11,587 nt of DNA from contig DASZCK010000083.1 in NCBI GenBank assembly GCA_035943195.1, forward strand, positions 1-11,587. Reading direction: 5' to 3'. Source of the stretch: DAIDKA01 sp035943195. Its GTDB lineage: Bacteria; Pseudomonadota; Gammaproteobacteria; Steroidobacterales; Steroidobacteraceae. Both the position numbers and the translations under genes were made by a program. This document shows positions 1 to 5,054 of this stretch, piece by piece (the first letter of the stretch is position 1; every line of letters begins with the position of its first letter). The notes under the pieces are model-generated. The model made no database searches, was not told the origin of the DNA, and saw only the letters and a list, made by a program, of their open reading frames with translations.

Positions 1-948
1 GCCCTCAATACGTACATGGAACACCATGAACGCGACCGCATAGACCACGATGAACTGAAACATGCCGATCAGTGTGGTCGCGAGGGCTTTGGCCAGCAGG
101 AACTGCGCCTTGGAAATGGGCGCGGTGCGCAGCCGCTGCCATACGCCGCGGTCGCGTGCCAGCAGCAGCAGGACCCCCGCGTCGATCCCGGTAAACAGGA
201 TGAATTGTATGGTCATGCCGGCGAAGGAATGCGCATAACCGTTGTAAGGGACGGACTGCGCGGAGGTCATCGCAGTGCTAGCTACGTCATAGGGAATCGA
301 CAGCCCACGCTGCAGGGCGGATTTGCCGTCCGCCGATTTCGCATTGCGAGTGGTCAGGGTCTGCGCGGCGTCCAAGAGCGCTTTGAGTTCGTTGCGATCA
401 GGCACCTGTTCAGCGGTGGCGCGGTTGACCCAGTCAAGTCCGCTGCTGAGTGCCGTCTGGCCGGCGGTCCCACTGAATGCCGCCTTGCTGATCTCCTGCA
501 TGCCGTACTGGGCAAACAGTCCCTGCACGATGCGCGCACTGGTGGGCTGGCTGGGATCGACCAGCAACCGAACCTGCGGCTTGTCGCGGCTGGTGAACAG
601 GGCTTTGGTGGCACTATCGGCGAAACCCTTGGGCAGGATCGCCGCCGCCTGGACCTTGCCTGCACGGACCTGGGCCTGCGCCTGGGTGCGGCTGAGTACG
701 CGCACCGCCAGCAGCGGGTCCTTGCCGAGATCCGTTGCGATGTCGCGTGACACTTCGCTGTGATCCTCATCGACCACGGCGATGGGAATCTTCCCCGGGT
801 CCGCGCTGCTGCCATTGCCACCGAAAACGTAACCGAAGAACGCGGCGACGAGTATCGGCACCAGAATGCCGATGAGCAGGGCGCGTCGGTCGGTCCGATA
901 GATACGCAGATCATTGCGCACCAGCGCGCGCACGGCGCTGAGACTCAT
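1..948 (-). CDS. ABC-2 type exporter permease, C-terminus cut by window edge
   Basis: Membrane subunit of a two-gene ABC-2 exporter. I translated 316 codons from the ATG at 948-946 without a stop; the frame leaves the window at base 1. Residues about 22-42 are a hydrophobic helix (ALLIGILVPILVAAFFGY). Residues about 45-235 form a long soluble loop, expected outside the membrane. Helices follow at about 243-264 and 288-310, and between them lies RDRGVWQRLRTAP (266-277), a cytosolic segment typical of ABC-2 permeases. This matches the larger 'helix, ectodomain, five more helices' type, so three or so helices are missing off the edge. The start overlaps the ATPase stop as ATGA, which implies translational coupling. 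The substrate cannot be read from sequence; such pairs export drugs, lipids, polymers or ions. Sure of the family, not of the role. Confidence 0.9.
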   Translation of the reverse strand, partial: MSLSAVRALVRNDLRIYRTDRRALLIGILVPILVAAFFGYVFGGNGSSADPGKIPIAVVDEDHSEVSRDIATDLGKDPLLAVRVLSRTQAQAQVRAGKVQAAAILPKGFADSATKALFTSRDKPQVRLLVDPSQPTSARIVQGLFAQYGMQEISKAAFSGTAGQTALSSGLDWVNRATAEQVPDRNELKALLDAAQTLTTRNAKSADGKSALQRGLSIPYDVASTAMTSAQSVPYNGYAHSFAGMTIQFILFTGIDAGVLLLLARDRGVWQRLRTAPISKAQFLLAKALATTLIGMFQFIVVYAVAFMVFHVRIEG

Positions 949-1904
949 GGCGGAACTCCCGTCGGCGGGTCATCGCGCAGCGCGCGACCGGTGAGGGCGA
1001 TAAAGACATCCTCCAGGCGCACCTGGCCGGTATTGATCGCGGTGACGCGATGGCTGTGCTCGCCCAGGATCGCAAGGCAGCGGCTGAGGGGTGCGCCAAA
1101 GTCATTGCTGTCGATACGGATGCCGTCCGTGGTAGGCACCACGGTGCCAACCCCTGGCAGTGCCCGCAGCTGCGCCAGCAGTTCATCACTGAGCGGCGGC
1201 CCCGCCAATTCCAGCGTGGCGGATTGCGCGGCGGGCAGCAGCCGGTGCAACCCGGATACCGTATCAGCGGCGATCACCCGGCCGTGGTCGATGATCACGA
1301 CGCGGTCGCAGAGCCGCTCGGCCTCCTCCATGTAGTGGGTGGTGTAGAGCAGGGTCTTGCCGCGCCGTTTGAGTTCTTCGAGATTCTCGAATATTGCATT
1401 GCGCGACTGCGGATCCACGCCCACGGTGGGCTCATCGAGCAGGATCAGGTCCGGGTCGTGCAGCAGCGCCCCGGCGATATTCAGGCGGCGCTTCATGCCG
1501 CCGCTGAAAGTTCCGACACGATCCTTGCGCCGCTCGGCCAGGCCCACCAGCTCCAAGGCGCTGGTGGCGCGCTCGGTCAGTTGCCGGCCGCTGATGCCAT
1601 AGAGTCCGGCGAACAGTTCGAGGTTGGCCCAGGCTGATAGTTCGTCGTACAGCGCGAGATCCTGTGGTACCAGGCCCACGTGCAGTTTGAGTTCGCTGGC
1701 ATCGCGTGCAATCGGCTGATCCTGGTACGACACCGACCCCTGATCGGGTTGGGCCAGACCACTGATCATGGCGAGGGTCGTGGTCTTGCCGGCGCCGTTG
1801 GGCCCCAGCAACCCAACTGTTTCTCCAGCGCGAATCTCGAACGATACGTCATCAAGCGCGATGCGCTCACCAAACCGCTTCTGAAGATGGCTGACGCGAA
1901 GCAT
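945..1904 (-). CDS. ABC-2 type exporter ATP-binding subunit
   Basis: Cytosolic ATPase that powers the neighbouring permease. From the ATG at 1904 it has 319 residues. It shows Walker A GPNGAGKT (about 34-41), a Q-loop glutamine in VGLVPQD (about 81), signature FSGGM (133-137), Walker B LILLDEP (153-159), the D-loop VGVD and the switch histidine in TTHYMEEAE (about 190). The C-terminal 90 residues end in LEDVFIALTGR, usual for drug/NatA-type exporter ATPases. An in-frame ATG at 1922 would add six residues (MLPCRP). I prefer 1904 because the family usually begins just before the LRVSHLQKRFG strand, but neither start has a clear Shine-Dalgarno sequence. Its TGA overlaps the permease ATG. Nucleotide-binding residues look intact, so the exporter should be active; the cargo is unknown. 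Confidence 0.93.
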   Translation of the reverse strand: MLRVSHLQKRFGERIALDDVSFEIRAGETVGLLGPNGAGKTTTLAMISGLAQPDQGSVSYQDQPIARDASELKLHVGLVPQDLALYDELSAWANLELFAGLYGISGRQLTERATSALELVGLAERRKDRVGTFSGGMKRRLNIAGALLHDPDLILLDEPTVGVDPQSRNAIFENLEELKRRGKTLLYTTHYMEEAERLCDRVVIIDHGRVIAADTVSGLHRLLPAAQSATLELAGPPLSDELLAQLRALPGVGTVVPTTDGIRIDSNDFGAPLSRCLAILGEHSHRVTAINTGQVRLEDVFIALTGRALRDDPPTGVPP

Positions 1905-1945
1905 CGGCCGGCACGGTAGCATGGAACGGGCTGCTGCCGCATGAC

Positions 1946-1968
1946 GCGCCGCGTGCGGCCCGCGGCGC
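1946..1968. repeat. perfect 8-bp GC inverted repeat (hairpin) between the small gene and the exporter
   Basis: GCGCCGCG at 1946-1953 pairs exactly with CGCGGCGC at 1961-1968, with a seven-base loop. It begins two bases after the stop of the minus-strand 76-residue gene and lies upstream of the ABC ATPase start. No U-tract follows on the minus strand (GTCATGCGG), so it is not a classical intrinsic terminator. It may still cause pausing, protect an mRNA end or partly separate the two genes. Confidence 0.5.
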
Positions 1969-1970
1969 CT

Positions 1971-2201
1971 TCAGCGTGAACGGTTGTACGGGTCTCCGCA
2001 CCAGCGCAGGGTGTTGTCCATGTCATGCTCCAGCGCCATGGGCATGGGGTCAACCAGTTTGCCGAGCAGTTCGGCAACGGTGGCCTTGGCCAGCACGCCG
2101 GTCTCTATGGTCCAATCCCAAATCGCATTGCCACGCGTATCGTGAATGACCTTCCCCAGGTTCGCCGTTGCGGGGGCATCCGTGATCGGATTGTTCGACA
2201 C
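1971..2201 (-). CDS. small uncharacterised protein, 76 aa
   Basis: A 76-residue protein of unknown function. The start is GTG at 2201-2199, preceded on the minus strand by GGAG with seven bases between, a good ribosome site. There is no signal peptide, membrane helix or metal motif. Notable parts are VIHDTRGNAIWDW (about 18-30), a helix-like stretch TVAELLGKLV, and the polar end CGDPYNRSR. The pattern 'HDxRGNAxWDW ... DPYNR' resembles short hypothetical proteins I recall from gammaproteobacteria, but I can attach no function. It lies upstream of the ABC exporter on the same strand, separated by a GC hairpin, and is divergent from the cytosine deaminase with 108 bases between starts. I judge it real from the ribosome site, its fit between neighbours and its protein-like composition. 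Confidence 0.72.
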   Translation of the reverse strand: MSNNPITDAPATANLGKVIHDTRGNAIWDWTIETGVLAKATVAELLGKLVDPMPMALEHDMDNTLRWCGDPYNRSR

Positions 2202-2221
2202 GCGTCAACTCCAAAGTTCTG

Positions 2222-2234
2222 TTCAAGCGTTGAA
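2222..2234. repeat. short dyad in the divergent intergenic region
   Basis: TTCAA-GCG-TTGAA is a perfect 5-bp inverted repeat between the divergent GTG at 2201 and ATG at 2310. Its place would suit an operator controlling either gene, but five base pairs can occur by chance. I found no convincing -35/-10 pair for either gene in 2202-2309. Confidence 0.2.
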
Positions 2235-2309
2235 GCATTTATCGTCTGGAATGGGCGACAATGGAGTGGCAATGTTCATGTTATCGACCCGAATCACAGG
2301 GCGGAAAAA

Positions 2310-2804
2310 ATGGCGCGCGGGCCCTTAAGTATTGACGGCCTCAGCCGGGAAGCCGCCCATGGCGCAATGCTCGACGTCGCGCTCGCGGAGGCGCGCCTCG
2401 GGCTGTCCGAAGGGGGTATTCCCATCGGCGCGGCACTCTTCGAAGCCGGCGGCAGGCTTCTCGGACGCGGCCACAACCGGCGGGTTCAGCAAGGTGATCC
2501 GTCCCTCCACGGCGAAACGGACGCCTTTCGCAACGCCGGCCGGCGTCGCGGCTACCAGGACACGGTGATGGTGACGACGCTCGCGCCATGCTGGTACTGC
2601 AGCGGCTTGATCCTGCAGTTCCGCATCGGTGCCGTCATCGTCGGGGAGTCGCGCACCTTCCGCGGCGGCATCGACTGGCTGCGCGAGCGCGGGGTGAAAG
2701 TGTTCGACCTGGATTCACAGGCATGCGTGCAGCTGCTGGGCGGCTACATCGAGGCGCATCCTGAGGTCTGGGATGAGGACATCGGCGCAGCCCGCGGCAG
2801 TTAA
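2310..2804 (+). CDS. cytosine deaminase, yeast FCY1-type (zinc CDA fold)
   Basis: Predicted to deaminate cytosine to uracil in the cytosol. From the ATG at 2310 it is 164 residues, close to yeast cytosine deaminase (158). Visible motifs are GGIPIG (35-40), GRGHNRR (52-58), the zinc and catalytic set H67-G-E69 plus PCWYC (C94, C97), VGESRTF (111-117) and the C-terminal W154-D-E-D-I-G159. From memory, N56, H67, E69, C94, C97, F117, W154 and D157 correspond to yeast N51, H62, E64, C91, C94, F114, W152 and D155, so the substrate pocket as well as the metal site seems kept. This fold is unrelated to bacterial CodA, an amidohydrolase. The frame is open back to 2025, but that part opposes the 76-aa gene. 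AGGGCGG shortly before 2310 is a fair ribosome site; an ATG at 2367 is less likely. The adjacent upp gene supports pyrimidine salvage. A related CDA-fold substrate such as guanine or another base is possible but less likely. Confidence 0.88.
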   Translation: MARGPLSIDGLSREAAHGAMLDVALAEARLGLSEGGIPIGAALFEAGGRLLGRGHNRRVQQGDPSLHGETDAFRNAGRRRGYQDTVMVTTLAPCWYCSGLILQFRIGAVIVGESRTFRGGIDWLRERGVKVFDLDSQACVQLLGGYIEAHPEVWDEDIGAARGS

Positions 2805-2815
2805 AACACTAACTT

Positions 2816-2828
2816 ATGTAAAATACAT
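2816..2828 (+). promoter_or_regulatory. AT-rich dyad covering the upp start codon
   Basis: ATGTA (2816-2820), AAA, TACAT (2824-2828) is a perfect inverted repeat whose right arm includes the first two bases of the ATG at 2827. The 22-base spacer is strikingly AT-rich beside its neighbours and has no Shine-Dalgarno sequence. It may be a weak start-site structure or simply a low-GC, unstructured entry site. Function is unproven. Confidence 0.2.
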
Positions 2829-3456
2829 GAACAATGTAACGGTCGTGACTCATCCGCTGGTGCAGCACAAGCTGACTCTGCTGCGCGATAGAACTACTTC
2901 CACCAAGACCTTTCGCCAGCTATTGCGCGAGATAGCGACCCTGCTGTGCTACGAGGTGACGCGGGATCTGCCGCTCGATCCGGTCGAGATCGAAACCCCT
3001 CTGATGCCCATGAAGTCACGCAAGCTGTCCGGCAAGAAGCTGGTGTTCGCGCCCATCCTGCGGGCGGGAATGGGCTTGCTGGACGGGATGCTCGATCTGG
3101 TGCCCTCGGCCCGCGTGGCGCATGTGGGGCTGTACCGCGACCCGGAGTCCCTGTTCGCGGTGGAGTACTACTTCAAAGCCCCGACGGTGCTGCGCGAGCG
3201 GCTCGTCATCGCGGTCGATCCCATGCTGGCCACGGGCAATACCGCGATCGCGGCCGTCGACCGCCTCAAGGCGCATGGCGCGAGCGATGTGCGCTTCGTG
3301 TGCGTGCTGGCGAGTGAAGTCGGACTCGCGCGGTTGCACGCGCAGCATCCGCAGGTACTGGTGTGGACCGCCGCAATCGACTCACAGTTGAATGACCACG
3401 GCTACATCCTGCCGGGTCTCGGCGATGCCGGCGACCGGCTCTACGGCACGCGTTAG
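2827..3456 (+). CDS. upp: uracil phosphoribosyltransferase
   Basis: Converts uracil and PRPP to UMP and pyrophosphate in pyrimidine salvage. It has 209 residues (E. coli Upp has 208), and the N-terminus (VVTHPLVQHKLTLLRD) lines up with E. coli from the first residues, which is why I chose 2827. Conserved parts are STKTFRQLL (25-33), PILRAGMGLLDG (76-87), the PRPP loop DPMLATGNT (131-139) and the uracil-binding end YILPGLGDAGDRLYG (193-207). The gene starts 22 bases after the deaminase stop on the same strand, so the two form a cytosine-to-UMP route. No Shine-Dalgarno sequence precedes 2827. An in-frame ATG at 2773 has GAGG six bases upstream and would add 18 residues while overlapping the deaminase end, so the true start deserves checking. 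Function is confident. Confidence 0.96.
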   Translation: MNNVTVVTHPLVQHKLTLLRDRTTSTKTFRQLLREIATLLCYEVTRDLPLDPVEIETPLMPMKSRKLSGKKLVFAPILRAGMGLLDGMLDLVPSARVAHVGLYRDPESLFAVEYYFKAPTVLRERLVIAVDPMLATGNTAIAAVDRLKAHGASDVRFVCVLASEVGLARLHAQHPQVLVWTAAIDSQLNDHGYILPGLGDAGDRLYGTR

Positions 3457-3466
3457 AATAGCCGCC

Positions 3467-4300
3467 ATGGACCTGCATCTAGCCTCGATCGACCATATCC
3501 GCCAGCAGGTCATCGACCTGCTCATCCAGTTCGGACCCAAGCTGCTCACCGCCATCCTGATCATTGTCGCCGGCGTGATCGTCGGCGGCTGGGCGGAACG
3601 CTGGCTGACGCGTGCCCTGCGGCGCTTCGATCTGGAGCCGCCGCTGCGCCAGCTGCTCTCGCGGGTGGTGCGTGGCCTGGTGCTGCTGCTCTTCATGGTG
3701 ATGGCGCTGCAGAACCTCGGCGTGCAGCTGTTACCGCTGGTCGCGGGGCTGGGCGTGGCCGGTGCCGGCATCGCCCTGGCCATGCAGGGCGTGCTCAGCA
3801 ATGTCGTCGCGGGACTGTCGATCATCCTCACCAAGCCTTTCCGCGTGGGCCAGTACGTCCAGGTGGCGGGGGTAGAAGGTCAGGTCCAACATGTCGCCCT
3901 GTTCAGCACCATTCTGCTGCACTCCGACCGGTCCCAGGTGGTGATCCCCAACCGCAAGATCGTCGGCGAGATCCTTCACAACTACGGTCACGTCCGTCAG
4001 GTCACCATCCAGGTCAATGTGGCGTACGACACGGACCTGGGGGCCGCGCTGCAGGTGATCCAGGACGTGGTGAGTGCCAATCCGCGGGTTCTCAAGGACG
4101 CGCCGCCCGTGATCGGCGTGGCGCGGCTGGCCGATTCGGCGGCGCAGATCAGCATCCAGCCGTGGGTATCGGTCGATGATTTCGGGTCGGCCTCAGCGGA
4201 GCTCACTCGGGCCACGCTCGAAGCGCTGCGTACGCATGGGGTCAGTCTGGCCCGCCCGCAGCACGAGGTGCGGCTACTGACGACCCCGACCTCAAGTTGA
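3467..4300 (+). CDS. MscS-type small-conductance mechanosensitive channel
   Basis: An inner-membrane channel that opens under membrane tension and releases solutes after osmotic downshock. From the ATG at 3467 it has 277 residues, near E. coli MscS (286), so it is the minimal three-helix type. TM1 is about residues 24-42, TM2 about 67-87, and the pore helix TM3 about 90-122 has the small-residue pattern GLGVAGAGIALAMQGVLSN. The cytosolic beta domain follows with KPFRVGQYV (123-131) and VVIPNRKI (158-165), then the alpha/beta cage (VAYDTDLGAALQVI). An upstream ATG at 3392 lies inside upp and would add unlikely residues. The start is 10 bases after the upp stop, so it probably shares the deaminase/upp transcript. 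No cyclic-nucleotide or sensor domain is present. Confidence 0.93.
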   Translation: MDLHLASIDHIRQQVIDLLIQFGPKLLTAILIIVAGVIVGGWAERWLTRALRRFDLEPPLRQLLSRVVRGLVLLLFMVMALQNLGVQLLPLVAGLGVAGAGIALAMQGVLSNVVAGLSIILTKPFRVGQYVQVAGVEGQVQHVALFSTILLHSDRSQVVIPNRKIVGEILHNYGHVRQVTIQVNVAYDTDLGAALQVIQDVVSANPRVLKDAPPVIGVARLADSAAQISIQPWVSVDDFGSASAELTRATLEALRTHGVSLARPQHEVRLLTTPTSS

Positions 4301-4318
4301 GTCAGCGCGCCACTGACT
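4300..4318. terminator. weak hairpin at the convergent mscS / secreted-protein junction
   Basis: AGTCAG at 4300-4305 pairs with CTGACT at 4313-4318 around a seven-base loop. It begins on the last base of the channel stop codon and lies inside the end of the opposing gene. There is no U-tract either way. With only one base between the two stops, any terminator must lie inside coding sequence; this is the best candidate, but weak. Confidence 0.25.
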
Positions 4319-5003
4319 TCGCGTAGACCTCGATCTGTGCCACATCGGACCAGCCTCCGGGGCCGTGACCGCTGCCTGGCATGAGATCCACAAAGCCGAT
4401 CTGATCAACCTTCGACAGGTCGACATGTTCGACCGGCGTGCCCGTCGTCACGGCGCGCGTGATGTCCAGTTTCAGCCAGTGCAGATCGGCGAAGAACAGC
4501 TCGCTCTGCAGCCAGTCGCGGGGCGTGCCGTCGCTGCGGTCCGCCGCCAGCCAGGTGCCGTCGGCCAGTTTCACGATCGGCCGGATCTGATGGAAGCCCG
4601 ACATTTTTGTGTTCCAGCGGATCCGCGCCAGTCCGGTCAAGTCGGCGAGGTGCTCCTTACTGCGCAGGGCGAGCCCGCACGGCGTGGTGCACAGGCCCTG
4701 CCATACATGCACCGGATTGCCTTCATCGCCGGCAGTGCCGGTGAGCTCGATTTGTCCGCCCGGTACGATCAGCGTCAATTCCAGATCGGGGTTGCCCAGT
4801 GAGGCGCCCGTCACCGGGTTCTCGCCGCCCTTGGGTCCCTGCTTCCAATCCTCGCGAAAGAACAGAGGTGGGCGCTGCGGCCCATGGTCCCCGCCAGGGG
4901 CGCGTGCCGCGCCGGGCGTCTGCGCTTGGGCGGATGTGATCGCCAAACCCAGGGCCAGCAGTGCACTTGCCCCTACACGCACAGTGATTCCGGTAATCGC
5001 CAT
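4302..5003 (-). CDS. secreted protein of unknown function, predicted beta-sandwich
   Basis: A 233-residue exported protein. Residues 1-27 are a signal peptide: short N-region, hydrophobic core ASALLALGLAI, and signal peptidase I site AQA followed by Q28, with no lipobox cysteine. The mature protein opens with a Pro/Gly-rich linker and then PPLFFREDWKQ. It carries an alternating strand pattern rich in Trp, with DLTGLARIRW (121-130), KLADGTWLAAD (145-155) and KVDQIGFVDLMPG (198-210). This resembles the jelly-roll domains found in carbohydrate-binding and glycoside-hydrolase-16/DUF1080-like proteins, a recalled likeness only. C105 and C109 in GLCTTPCG could form a disulfide in the periplasm. I see no catalytic motif. 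It lies 50 bases downstream of the GGDEF-EAL gene on the same strand, with a hairpin and a G8 run between. Substrate and role are unknown. Confidence 0.85.
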   Translation of the reverse strand: MAITGITVRVGASALLALGLAITSAQAQTPGAARAPGGDHGPQRPPLFFREDWKQGPKGGENPVTGASLGNPDLELTLIVPGGQIELTGTAGDEGNPVHVWQGLCTTPCGLALRSKEHLADLTGLARIRWNTKMSGFHQIRPIVKLADGTWLAADRSDGTPRDWLQSELFFADLHWLKLDITRAVTTGTPVEHVDLSKVDQIGFVDLMPGSGHGPGGWSDVAQIEVYAKSVAR

Positions 5004-5005
5004 AA

Positions 5006-5013
5006 CCCCCCCC
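5006..5013 (-). promoter_or_regulatory. run of eight G in the ribosome-binding region of the secreted-protein gene
   Basis: On the minus strand, eight consecutive G lie two bases before the ATG at 5003 (eight C on the plus strand). The run takes the place of a normal Shine-Dalgarno sequence. Length changes by slippage would alter ribosome-site spacing, so it is a possible phase-variable element, though eight bases is at the short end for that. Confidence 0.4.
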
Positions 5014-5021
5014 GTTCTTGT

Positions 5022-5054
5022 AGCGCGTCCGGGAGTCTACCTCAGGAGCGCGCT
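5022..5054 (-). terminator. imperfect hairpin after the GGDEF-EAL stop codon
   Basis: On the minus strand the stem starts within the TAA stop of the GGDEF-EAL gene: AGCGCG (5054-5049) pairs with CGCGCT (5027-5022). It continues as TCC/GGA and GAG/CTC, with small bulges and a loop GTAGA, about 12 pairs in all. The sequence after it (ACAAGAACGGGG) has no U-tract. It may be an inefficient terminator or attenuator lowering expression of the secreted-protein gene, or an mRNA-end stabiliser. Confidence 0.45.

Noticed and set aside
16..750. Plus-strand open frame (244 codons) opposite the ABC permease
   Set aside because: The minus-strand frame gives a coherent ABC-2 permease with the ATGA overlap; the plus frame is a shadow.
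354..914. Minus-strand 186-codon frame inside the permease region
   Set aside because: It is the permease in a wrong frame, rich in Arg, Ser and Pro. The true frame starts at 948 and stays open to the edge.
2025..2309. N-terminal extension of the cytosine deaminase to 2025
   Set aside because: It would cover most of the 76-aa gene on the other strand, and the added residues do not look like the family, which starts near residue 20 of the shorter form.
2146..2328. 60-codon plus-strand frame across the divergent region
   Set aside because: It overlaps the 76-aa gene antisense and the deaminase start, and has no ribosome site or domain.
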